From Bacteroidales bacterium (GTDB taxonomy: Bacteria > Bacteroidota > Bacteroidia > Bacteroidales > Tenuifilaceae): DNA of 35,767 bases. Within the stretch, counting starts at the first letter, position 1. Each line of letters begins with the position of its first letter. Under the pieces are notes generated by a model that saw nothing but the letters and a program-made list of their open reading frames with translations, did no database searches and was not told the origin of the DNA. Position numbers and translations under genes: made by a program. This document shows positions 1 to 7,474 of the stretch, in pieces. The stretch spans positions 351-36,117 of the forward strand of contig DQHR01000078.1 in the NCBI GenBank assembly GCA_003531155.1, written 5' to 3'.

Positions 1-311
1 GCAACCATGGTTTACGTAATGGTATGGGTGCTACCCAAAACGAGGCTAAATTGGCTGTTAAATCTGGTTACTGGCACTTATTCCGTTATAATCCACTTCT
101 CGAAGCAGAAGGTAAGAACCCATTCCAACTTGACTCTAAAGAGCCAGAATGGAATACTTTCCAAGATTTCTTAAAAGGCGAGGTTCGTTACACCTCACTT
201 CAACTTTCGTTCCCTGAGGCTGCTGGTGAACTATTCAAAGCATCTGAAGATAATGCTCGTTGGAGATATAAGTCATACCTGAGAATGGCTGCAATGGATT
301 TTAGCAAGTAG
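1..311 (+). CDS. nifJ: Pyruvate:ferredoxin oxidoreductase, C-terminal end (partial)
   Basis: The reading frame is open from the left edge (Asn-His-Gly-Leu-Arg-Asn-Gly precede the first visible Met at 24), so this is the last ~103 codons of a gene that begins outside the window. The stretch GATQNEAKLAVKSGYWHLFR followed by a YNP motif and a C-terminal KSYLRMAAMDFSK-type tail matches the end of the thiamine-pyrophosphate domain of pyruvate:ferredoxin (flavodoxin) oxidoreductase, where an A-x-K-A-x-x-S-G-Y-W-x-L-x-R-Y-x-P pattern is usual. The enzyme oxidatively decarboxylates pyruvate to acetyl-CoA with reduction of ferredoxin in anaerobes. Only the tail is visible, so cofactor motifs cannot be checked; another 2-oxoacid:ferredoxin oxidoreductase is the main alternative. 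A strong terminator follows 20 bp after the stop. Confidence 0.85.
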   Translation, partial: NHGLRNGMGATQNEAKLAVKSGYWHLFRYNPLLEAEGKNPFQLDSKEPEWNTFQDFLKGEVRYTSLQLSFPEAAGELFKASEDNARWRYKSYLRMAAMDFSK

Positions 312-331
312 TATTTTGATGTTATATCTTT

Positions 332-362
332 AAAAGGGTGTCATTTCTGACACCCTTTTTTT
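332..362 (+). terminator. Rho-independent terminator after nifJ
   Basis: A perfect 12-bp stem (332-343 with 348-359, AAAAGGGTGTCA / TGACACCCTTTT) encloses a TTTC loop and runs into a T-rich tail. It lies 20 bp downstream of the nifJ stop and separates it from the sensor kinase. Confidence 0.93.
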
Positions 363-398
363 ATTATATTTAGCAGACTAACTTTATAAATTGGAATC

Positions 399-3300
399 TT
401 GACTTTATTGCGCTCTCTCATTTGCCTCTCAATTCCCAAACGCTTTGTTTGGACAATATTCTTTTTTGTAATATCTCAATTGTTCTTGGTTGCAAGTGCT
501 CAAAACCCAGAACCAGTTTATAGAAGGTATACTATTAATGATGGACTTCCTTCATCAATGGTTTACCACGCTTTTCAAGACTCAAAGGGTTACATATGGT
601 TTGCAACCTCAAATGGTGTTAGCCGTTTTGATGGATATAAGTTCGAGAATTTCGATCTTCAATCGGGACTTGTAGACAACGATGTGTTTGAGATTTATGA
701 GGATTATAAGCATCGTATTTGGTTTATACCAATGTCAGGTAAATTATGCTATTACGAGAATGGTAAAATATCACAATTTAAATATAATGATTTGATTGCT
801 AGGCATACGAAAAATACTAGGGGTCCTGTCAAAGGAAGTTTTTATGTAAATACCCATGATTTTGTTTACCTAAGCATGAAATTCGTAAGTAGGTTTAGTA
901 TCAGCCCTGAGGGTGTTCTAAGATCATTTGTTAATAAGGAAAATTGCGGCATAGAGGTTTTTGAAATAGTTAAAGGTAAGCCACTGATTTCGTTTTCAGG
1001 AACTTATTTCAGCAGGGTTTTAAGATATGATGGGATTGATGATGATTTTGAAATTGATTATACTAAGATTTTTAAATCAGATGATCCTCGTTTTATTCCA
1101 TTTCACATCTTTTTTACTCATACGAATGACAGGTCTATTATTATGTCAGTTAATTCTTGGTTAATTAAGTTTAAAGGGGATATTGTAGTTGATGGAAGAA
1201 GATCAAAAAATAAAACAGATATTTTATGGGTTAGCCCTGATAAACAAAATAATTTCTGGATTTCTGAACTCTCAGGAGGAGTTCAACTTATTGATTTTGA
1301 TAAGTTTAATGGAGAACCTATACTGACCCTGCTTGAGAATTATAAGGTGACCTCAGTTTTGTCTGATAACGAGGGAGCATACTGGTTTACCACCTTGAAT
1401 GATGGGGTTTTTTATTACCCTAACATTAATGTTTTAAAAGTCAAAAACTCAAAAGAATTTGCCGATAGTAGAGTAAATGCTGTACTTGCCAATAAAGATG
1501 GTGTATATATAGGTTATGATTTTGCTTATGTTGATTTCCTAGATCGTAAATGGATCGTAACATATTATAAATCACCAAATTATTCTGTCCCTAAAAATAC
1601 CGTCAGGAGTTTTTTTGAAGATTCTGCTAGAAATAGGATATGGGTTTGCTCAATCTCAAATTTGAGTTGGATCGAAAATGGGAAAGTAAAAGCTATTGGG
1701 CCTCCTCCATTTTATAATCTTTTTTTCCCAAGAAGGATAATTTTGAGTAGAAGTGGAGGATATTGGATTGCCACAACCAAGGGTTTAGCTAAATGTGTAG
1801 ATGATGTTATTATATATAAATCCGAAAATAGCAGCGGTTTCAGGGAGTTAGTGTATGATTTAGCTGAAGATTATGAGCAAAGAGTTTGGCTTTGCACGGT
1901 TCGGGGTATATGGACATTTAGTAATGGCGTTTTTAAGTTTTTAGGTGATGAGGATTCTCGCTATAATCAAACATGTAATAGCATTATCTCAAACCCAATG
2001 GATTCATCGATCTGGATTGGAACAAATGGAGACGGGATTATCATTAGTAAAGGAAATAAGATATCGAAGCTTACTACAAAAGAGGGACTTGTTTCTAACT
2101 CAATAACTCAGTTATTATATAAAAGCAATAGTGTTTGGGTCGCAACCCGAAATGGTTTGACGAGATTGATTTTGGATGGAAAGAAGTATGCTGTAAAAAA
2201 TTATACAATACTTGATGGGCTCCCAACAAATGAGGTTACTTCAATAAGTGAGTATAGAGATACTGTATACTTAGGAACACCAGAGGGGATCTGTTATTTT
2301 AATAAGAATAAGATTGTTGAATGCAATAATCCTCCAAAAATTACAATCTCAAAATTTTCAGCAAAGGATAAACTTGTTGACCTTAATCTTAATCACATTG
2401 AGTTTAATTATCACGATAACTCTTTTAGTATTGATTTCGTAGGATTTGTATATCGAAATGCTGGTAAAGTTAACTACCGCTACAGGATGTTGGGATTAGA
2501 TTCATCATGGGTATATTCTCAAGTTCCCAGTTGTCAATATTATGGATTGGAAGATGGTAGGTATAAGTTTGAAGTTGAAGCGCAAAGTTATAATGGTATT
2601 TGGAGCGAAAGTCCTGCTGCTGTTGAGTTTATCATTAACCCTCCATTTTGGAAACGTATATGGTTTTTATTGTTATTAGCTATTTCATTTTCTGGTTTGT
2701 TCTTTCTCATTTATCGTATTAGAGTGAGTTCAATTCATCGAAGGAATGACCTTCTGCAAAACATAAACTTATACAAACAGCAATCGCTGAGACAGCAAAT
2801 GAACCCCCATTTTATATTCAATACGTTAAATTCTATTCAGCTTTATATTTTGGAGAAAGATTCAATTAGTTCGCATAAATACCTCACAAAGTTTGCGCGT
2901 TTAATGAGGATGACCCTTGATAACTCTCTTTTTTCAACTATCCCTTTGAAAGATGAACTTGAGTCGTTAAAACTTTACCTCGATTTAGAAAAATTGAGAT
3001 TAGAGGATAAGTTTGATTATACTATTGAATATGGTTCCGACGATAGTATTCTAAACGTTGAAATTCCTACTCTGCTAATTCAGCCGTTTGTTGAGAATGC
3101 CATTTGGCACGGTATTTCACTTAAAAAAGAACAGCAAGGTTGGCTGAAAATATCAATAATTGACAATGTGAATTCTTTAATCTGCATTGTCGAAGATAAT
3201 GGTGTTGGTAGGGCAATGGCCGAGCAAATAAAAAATAAACAAAATAAAAATCACAAATCACGCGGTTCTCAGATTACACAGCAAAGGATTGATCTTTTAG

Positions 3301-3425
3301 GTCAGATGTATAAAGAGAAGTTTAGCGTTGTTTATAACGACCTATTCGATAATACAGGTGACTCTATAGGAACTAGGGTTACTGTTACAATACCAAAAGA
3401 TGTAAAGGTAAAAGTTAATAAGTAA
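399..3425 (+). CDS. Beta-propeller (reg_prop) / Y_Y_Y sensor histidine kinase of the LytS type
   Basis: A 1008-residue membrane sensor. Signal-anchor or signal peptide at residues ~15-35; two-component-regulator propeller repeats from ~40 to 640 (e.g. GYIWFATSNGVSRFDG, typical of reg_prop blades); a Y_Y_Y domain at ~665-745; one transmembrane helix at ~753-775; then a His_kinase domain with the phospho-acceptor in MNPHFIFNTLNS (His804) and an ATPase domain with N-box FVENAIWHG (~900) and G-box EDNGVGRA (~932). The propeller would lie in the periplasm and sense an extracellular or surface signal. No ATG occurs early in the frame; a stop at 387-389 limits the options, and TTG at 399 (or 408) gives a sensible signal peptide. 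The LytTR regulator 63 bp downstream is the obvious partner. Propeller kinases in this phylum often control polysaccharide use, but no such genes are adjacent, so the signal is unknown. Confidence 0.9.
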   Translation: MTLLRSLICLSIPKRFVWTIFFFVISQLFLVASAQNPEPVYRRYTINDGLPSSMVYHAFQDSKGYIWFATSNGVSRFDGYKFENFDLQSGLVDNDVFEIYEDYKHRIWFIPMSGKLCYYENGKISQFKYNDLIARHTKNTRGPVKGSFYVNTHDFVYLSMKFVSRFSISPEGVLRSFVNKENCGIEVFEIVKGKPLISFSGTYFSRVLRYDGIDDDFEIDYTKIFKSDDPRFIPFHIFFTHTNDRSIIMSVNSWLIKFKGDIVVDGRRSKNKTDILWVSPDKQNNFWISELSGGVQLIDFDKFNGEPILTLLENYKVTSVLSDNEGAYWFTTLNDGVFYYPNINVLKVKNSKEFADSRVNAVLANKDGVYIGYDFAYVDFLDRKWIVTYYKSPNYSVPKNTVRSFFEDSARNRIWVCSISNLSWIENGKVKAIGPPPFYNLFFPRRIILSRSGGYWIATTKGLAKCVDDVIIYKSENSSGFRELVYDLAEDYEQRVWLCTVRGIWTFSNGVFKFLGDEDSRYNQTCNSIISNPMDSSIWIGTNGDGIIISKGNKISKLTTKEGLVSNSITQLLYKSNSVWVATRNGLTRLILDGKKYAVKNYTILDGLPTNEVTSISEYRDTVYLGTPEGICYFNKNKIVECNNPPKITISKFSAKDKLVDLNLNHIEFNYHDNSFSIDFVGFVYRNAGKVNYRYRMLGLDSSWVYSQVPSCQYYGLEDGRYKFEVEAQSYNGIWSESPAAVEFIINPPFWKRIWFLLLLAISFSGLFFLIYRIRVSSIHRRNDLLQNINLYKQQSLRQQMNPHFIFNTLNSIQLYILEKDSISSHKYLTKFARLMRMTLDNSLFSTIPLKDELESLKLYLDLEKLRLEDKFDYTIEYGSDDSILNVEIPTLLIQPFVENAIWHGISLKKEQQGWLKISIIDNVNSLICIVEDNGVGRAMAEQIKNKQNKNHKSRGSQITQQRIDLLGQMYKEKFSVVYNDLFDNTGDSIGTRVTVTIPKDVKVKVNK

Positions 3426-3488
3426 TCAATAAATAGCATTATAATTTGTAATTTTGCCAGCGTAATTTTTAAAAGTATCCTTATTACA

Positions 3489-4247
3489 ATGCTTAGAGCC
3501 TTAATTGTAGATGATGAAATCGCATCTGTAAGATCACTTGAGATTTTGCTTACTCAGTTCTGTAAGCAGGTTGAGGTGGTTGGCATTGCTCGATCGGTTG
3601 AGGAAGCTCTCGATTTAACAGTTAAGCAAAAACCAAATCTGATTTTTCTTGATATCCAAATGCCATCAGGTACTGGATTTGATTTTCTTGAGAAAAGCAT
3701 TTGTTGTAATTTCGAGATTGTTTTTATTTCGGCTCATAATAACTATGCTGTTCAGGCTTTTAAATACAGCGCAGTCGATTACCTTCTTAAACCCATTGAA
3801 ATTGATGAGTTGGTTAAGGCCGTTGAGAAGGTTACAGAAGTACTTAGCGCAAATCTCAATAACCGAAATAAGTATAACGTTCTTTTCGATAACCTAAAAG
3901 ATATAATCCCTCAAAAGCTTGTGGTTGTTGTTAATGGAAGTTATGAGTATATCGATTTAAGGGATGTTTTGTATGTTGACTTATCATCTAGTAAACTAAA
4001 TGTCTTTTTAGAGAATGGAACTTCAATTTTAATTGATGATTCATTAGCTGCCATTGAAGATCAACTTTATGAGCGAGGATTTTATCGTATTCACAAAGAT
4101 TACTTATTAAATACCCAAAAGACAAAAAAGGTATTAAAAACAAATGATAGTTTAGTTGAGTTAAGTAATGGTATACGATTACCTTTGAACCCGTTGAAAC
4201 GAGATGATCTTATTGCAAAAATCTCAGATTTAAACCTAAAAAGTTAA
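3489..4247 (+). CDS. LytTR-family response regulator
   Basis: A 252-residue LytR/AlgR-type response regulator. The receiver domain (residues ~3-115) has the acidic pair Asp8-Asp9, the phospho-acceptor Asp55 in FLDIQMP, a Ser in the switch position (FISAHN) and the conserved Lys101 in YLLKPIE. The C-terminal LytTR DNA-binding domain (~145-245) carries the usual ...YIDLRDVLYVDLSSSKLNV... and FYRIHKDYLLN signatures. It should be phosphorylated by the kinase encoded 63 bp upstream. The gap to ruvX is only 6 bp, so regulator, ruvX and def probably share a transcript. A TAATTTTG sequence in the kinase-regulator gap fits the Bacteroidota -7 element but has no clear -33 partner. Confidence 0.95.
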   Translation: MLRALIVDDEIASVRSLEILLTQFCKQVEVVGIARSVEEALDLTVKQKPNLIFLDIQMPSGTGFDFLEKSICCNFEIVFISAHNNYAVQAFKYSAVDYLLKPIEIDELVKAVEKVTEVLSANLNNRNKYNVLFDNLKDIIPQKLVVVVNGSYEYIDLRDVLYVDLSSSKLNVFLENGTSILIDDSLAAIEDQLYERGFYRIHKDYLLNTQKTKKVLKTNDSLVELSNGIRLPLNPLKRDDLIAKISDLNLKS

Positions 4248-4253
4248 CCTGTC

Positions 4254-4679
4254 TTGGGAAGAATCCTTGCATTTGATATTGGACGAAAACGAACTGGAGT
4301 TGCAGTTACCGATCCCCTTAAAATAATTGCCAATGGGTTAACAACAATACCTACAGATTCGGTTGTTGATTTTTTGCAACAATACATTGATAAGGAAAAC
4401 GTTGAACTTATCGTTATTGGGCAACCAAAGCATGGAAACAATCAACCATCGGAAGCTGTTAAATATATTCAACCGGTTGTCAATCGGATTCGAAAAGTTT
4501 TTCCAGATCTTAAGATTGAACAAGTTGATGAGCGGTTTACCTCAAAAATGGCTTTCCAAACCATGATTGATGGTGGACTTAAACAAAAAGATAGACAAAA
4601 CAAAGCTTTAGTGGATACTATTAGCGCAACTATAATACTGCAATCCTTCATGGAGAGCAGAGGGTTTAATAAATTTTAA
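4254..4679 (+). CDS. ruvX: Putative Holliday junction resolvase / pre-16S rRNA nuclease RuvX (YqgF)
   Basis: A 141-residue RNase H-fold nuclease of the YqgF/RuvX family. Visible motifs: N-terminal GRILAFDIGRKRTGVAVTD with the first catalytic Asp, the VIGQPKH strand-loop, VDERFTSKMA, and the C-terminal DTISATIILQ segment with the last acidic residue. The family is implicated in 16S rRNA 5'-end maturation and was first proposed as a Holliday junction resolvase. The start codon is TTG at 4254: it gives the Met-Gly-Arg-Ile-Leu-Ala start normal for this family, and no ATG is available. It begins 6 bp after the response regulator stop and ends 6 bp before def. Confidence 0.93.
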   Translation: MGRILAFDIGRKRTGVAVTDPLKIIANGLTTIPTDSVVDFLQQYIDKENVELIVIGQPKHGNNQPSEAVKYIQPVVNRIRKVFPDLKIEQVDERFTSKMAFQTMIDGGLKQKDRQNKALVDTISATIILQSFMESRGFNKF

Positions 4680-4685
4680 ATAATT

Positions 4686-5240
4686 ATGATTCGTCCGGTA
4701 TATATTTACGGTTCCCCAGTACTACGCAAGGTGGCTCAAGATATCGATTCTACATATCCCGATATTAAACAGCTAATTGAAGATATGTTTGAAACAATGT
4801 ACCATTCCGATGGAGTTGGTTTAGCTGCTCCTCAAATTGGACTTTCTATTCGTTTAATTGTAATTGATGATTCTCCAATGGAAGAGGATGATCCCGCATT
4901 AAAGGATTTTAAAAAAGTGTTCATCAATGCTAAGATAATAGAACGATTTGGAGAGAAAGTTCTTTTCAAGGAGGGGTGTTTGAGTATTCCTAACTTACGT
5001 GAGGAAGTTGAAAGGGAGAGTAGTGTGCGTATACAGTATCTCGATGAGAATTTTATCCCACACGATGAAGTCTTCGAAGGTATTCCCGCTCGTGTCATTC
5101 AACATGAGTACGATCATCTTGAAGGAGTAATGTTTACTGATAGACTCTCTGTGCTTCGGAGGAAGTTGATAGGCGGTAAGTTAAATTCTATTTCGAAGGG
5201 TAAATTTGATATTGATTATAAGTTTAGACTAGCTAAGTAA
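4686..5240 (+). CDS. def: Peptide deformylase
   Basis: A 184-residue metalloenzyme that removes the formyl group from the N-terminal methionine of new proteins. All three family motifs are intact: GVGLAAPQIG (motif 1), EGCLSIP with metal ligand Cys98 (motif 2), and QHEYDHLEG with metal ligands His140 and His144 and catalytic Glu141 (motif 3). Length is normal for the type found in Bacteroidota. It is the last gene of a closely spaced regulator-ruvX-def run and is followed by a strong terminator at 5267-5290. Confidence 0.97.
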   Translation: MIRPVYIYGSPVLRKVAQDIDSTYPDIKQLIEDMFETMYHSDGVGLAAPQIGLSIRLIVIDDSPMEEDDPALKDFKKVFINAKIIERFGEKVLFKEGCLSIPNLREEVERESSVRIQYLDENFIPHDEVFEGIPARVIQHEYDHLEGVMFTDRLSVLRRKLIGGKLNSISKGKFDIDYKFRLAK

Positions 5241-5266
5241 TGTTGGTTCTATCGTATTAAAAAGAT

Positions 5267-5290
5267 AATCCCTCTTTCGAGGGATTTTTT
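5267..5290 (+). terminator. Rho-independent terminator after def
   Basis: An 8-bp perfect stem AATCCCTC / GAGGGATT (5267-5274 with 5279-5286), a 4-base TTTC loop and a T tract. It closes the regulator-ruvX-def transcription unit 26 bp after the def stop. Confidence 0.92.
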
Positions 5291-5354
5291 ATTTTATTGG
5301 TTTTTAGTGCAAAAAAATATTGTAACTTGTTATTAGATTGAGTTTGTTTTTTGC

Positions 5355-7469
5355 ATGAGTTTACCTATTACGGCTAAAGAAGTACCTTTTTTTAAACTGA
5401 TAATTCCCCTTTTGGCTGGAATCGTTTGTCAATATTGGTTGGCAATTCTCGATAATGCTTGGTGGAATTATGTTGTTGCATTACTTTTAATATCAATTTT
5501 ATTTTTAGGATATTTTTTCTCAGCTCATTGGCGATATCGATGGGTGTTTGGATTTGTGCTTAATTTATCACTTCTATTTTTTGGAGCATTGCTGACCTTG
5601 AGACAACCGTTAATTGATAAAATTGAGGTAAACTCTGGTAATGAAACAATACTCCGATTGCTTGATGATCCGCAGGTTAGAGCGAAATCAATTAGGGTTG
5701 AGGCTGAAATTAAATCTGTTTACTCCAAGAGTATTTGGTGGTCGGTAAATGAGAAAATATTAATCTACTTCAACCTTAGGGATAGCTTGGCGTGCGATCT
5801 GAGATATGGAACGCTATTAGCAGTTAATCTAACTCCCCATGAGGTTCTGCAACAAGGAAACCCTGAGCAGTTCGACTTTAAAAAATATCTTTCTGATAGA
5901 GGCGTTCGTTTAACTGCTTACGTTCAACAAAACCAGTGGATTAAGGTTGGGTATGATGGTAATGCATTAAAACGAGTTGCATTAGATTTTAGGATTAGAC
6001 TGATGTCGCTCTTCAAGCAATATGGGTTGTCTGGCGATGAACTGGCTGTTGCATCTGCCTTAACGCTAGGTTATCAGGATTTGCTTGACGATGAGTTAAG
6101 ACACGTTTATTCAAGTTCGGGGGCAATGCATATTCTCGCCGTTTCGGGTTTGCATGTTGGAGTATTGTATGTGCTTCTTTCATTTCTTCTCACTTTTCTC
6201 GATAAACGAACAATTACAAGGGCAATAAAGGTCGTTGTGTTGCTCTGTTTTCTTTGGTTTTTTGCTCTATTAACGGGACTGCCCACCAGTGTTCAACGCT
6301 CTGCGTTGATGTTCTCCTTTCTGGTAGTTGGAGATTTTTTTAGTCGAAAATCTAATATCTACAATACTTTGGCAGCATCTGCATTTGTTCTGTTAATAAT
6401 CAATCCTTACAACTTATTTAATATCGGATTTCAACTCTCTTACTTAGCAGTGCTATCAATCGTTTTCTTTTACCCTTATGTGTACCGGTTGATTTATGTG
6501 AAGAACTGGGCACTCGATAAGATCTGGTCGCTAATTGCTGTGTCAATTGCCGCTCAAGTGGGTACATTCTCACTTACCCTTTTTTATTTTAACCAGTTCC
6601 CGAACTATTTTCTGCTATCAAATCTTATTGCCATTCCTTTGTCAACCATTGCTTTATACCTTGCAGTGCTATTAATTATCGTATCTCCAGTCCAGTTTAT
6701 CTCTGTGTATGTTGGTAAGGCTTTATCAATAACGATAAGCCTTTTAAATCATGGACTTGAGTTTGTCGAGAAACTTCCTTTTTCTGTTTCTGATGGATTT
6801 AATATATCGTCTATTCAAATGCTTATTCTTTTCTTGCTAATACTCGTTCTAACGCTTTTTTTGGTTACTAAATATGGGCGGTATTTAATAATAGTGCTTT
6901 CTCTATTCGTTATTCTCCTCGGATTAAATTTTATTTCTAAAATTAAAAAGTCTTACCTGAAGGAGTTTGTTGTATTTAATATTGGGAAGAGTTCGTTGGT
7001 GAGTTTTCGGTCTGGCAATAAACTTGTTTTTGTTGATACTGATTCATCTAAAAGAACTTTTGGCGAAAAGTATGATTTTTTCACAAAGGGCTATATTTCT
7101 AAGGTGTGCAATAGAGCAGATGTTGAGGTTATTAACCCTTTTGATGCAAAGGTTGCTCCAAAAATAAATTCAACCCAATTTGCATTGCAGCATGGTGTTA
7201 CAATATTTAATTTTGATAAGAAACTAATTGCAATAACTTATGATAAATCGCTTGATGGTTTTGAATCAAGGAGTTGGGTTGACGTTGATTATTTGGTGAT
7301 AAACCAATTTTACCCTTCAACGATATTTAATTACTTAAACCCTAAAATGGTTATTGTCGATTCCTCTGTTTCAAAATATAAAGTCATGGAAATAGCGCTT
7401 AAGTGTAGACACGATGGTATACCTTGCTATATAGTATCAACACATGGGGCATTCATAAAAACTATTTAA
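5355..7469 (+). CDS. comEC: ComEC/Rec2-family DNA uptake channel
   Basis: A 704-residue polytopic inner-membrane protein. The N-terminal ~190 residues hold hydrophobic segments followed by a DUF4131/OB-like region (NPEQFDFKKYLSDRGV). The Competence domain (~215-480) contains the hallmark AMHILAVSGLHVGVLY (from ~257) and GLPTSVQRSALM, followed by many transmembrane helices to ~530. In competent bacteria ComEC conducts single-stranded DNA across the inner membrane. The C-terminal ~170 residues resemble the strand order of the ComEC metallo-beta-lactamase-like domain (FNIGKSSLVSFRSGNKLVFV then Asp-Thr-Asp), but no HxHxDH metal motif is present, so the nuclease-like function is probably absent. 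The ATG at 5355 is the only early start. It is monocistronic in appearance and runs convergently into the formate dehydrogenase operon. Confidence 0.92.
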   Translation: MSLPITAKEVPFFKLIIPLLAGIVCQYWLAILDNAWWNYVVALLLISILFLGYFFSAHWRYRWVFGFVLNLSLLFFGALLTLRQPLIDKIEVNSGNETILRLLDDPQVRAKSIRVEAEIKSVYSKSIWWSVNEKILIYFNLRDSLACDLRYGTLLAVNLTPHEVLQQGNPEQFDFKKYLSDRGVRLTAYVQQNQWIKVGYDGNALKRVALDFRIRLMSLFKQYGLSGDELAVASALTLGYQDLLDDELRHVYSSSGAMHILAVSGLHVGVLYVLLSFLLTFLDKRTITRAIKVVVLLCFLWFFALLTGLPTSVQRSALMFSFLVVGDFFSRKSNIYNTLAASAFVLLIINPYNLFNIGFQLSYLAVLSIVFFYPYVYRLIYVKNWALDKIWSLIAVSIAAQVGTFSLTLFYFNQFPNYFLLSNLIAIPLSTIALYLAVLLIIVSPVQFISVYVGKALSITISLLNHGLEFVEKLPFSVSDGFNISSIQMLILFLLILVLTLFLVTKYGRYLIIVLSLFVILLGLNFISKIKKSYLKEFVVFNIGKSSLVSFRSGNKLVFVDTDSSKRTFGEKYDFFTKGYISKVCNRADVEVINPFDAKVAPKINSTQFALQHGVTIFNFDKKLIAITYDKSLDGFESRSWVDVDYLVINQFYPSTIFNYLNPKMVIVDSSVSKYKVMEIALKCRHDGIPCYIVSTHGAFIKTI

Positions 7470-7474
7470 GTTTA

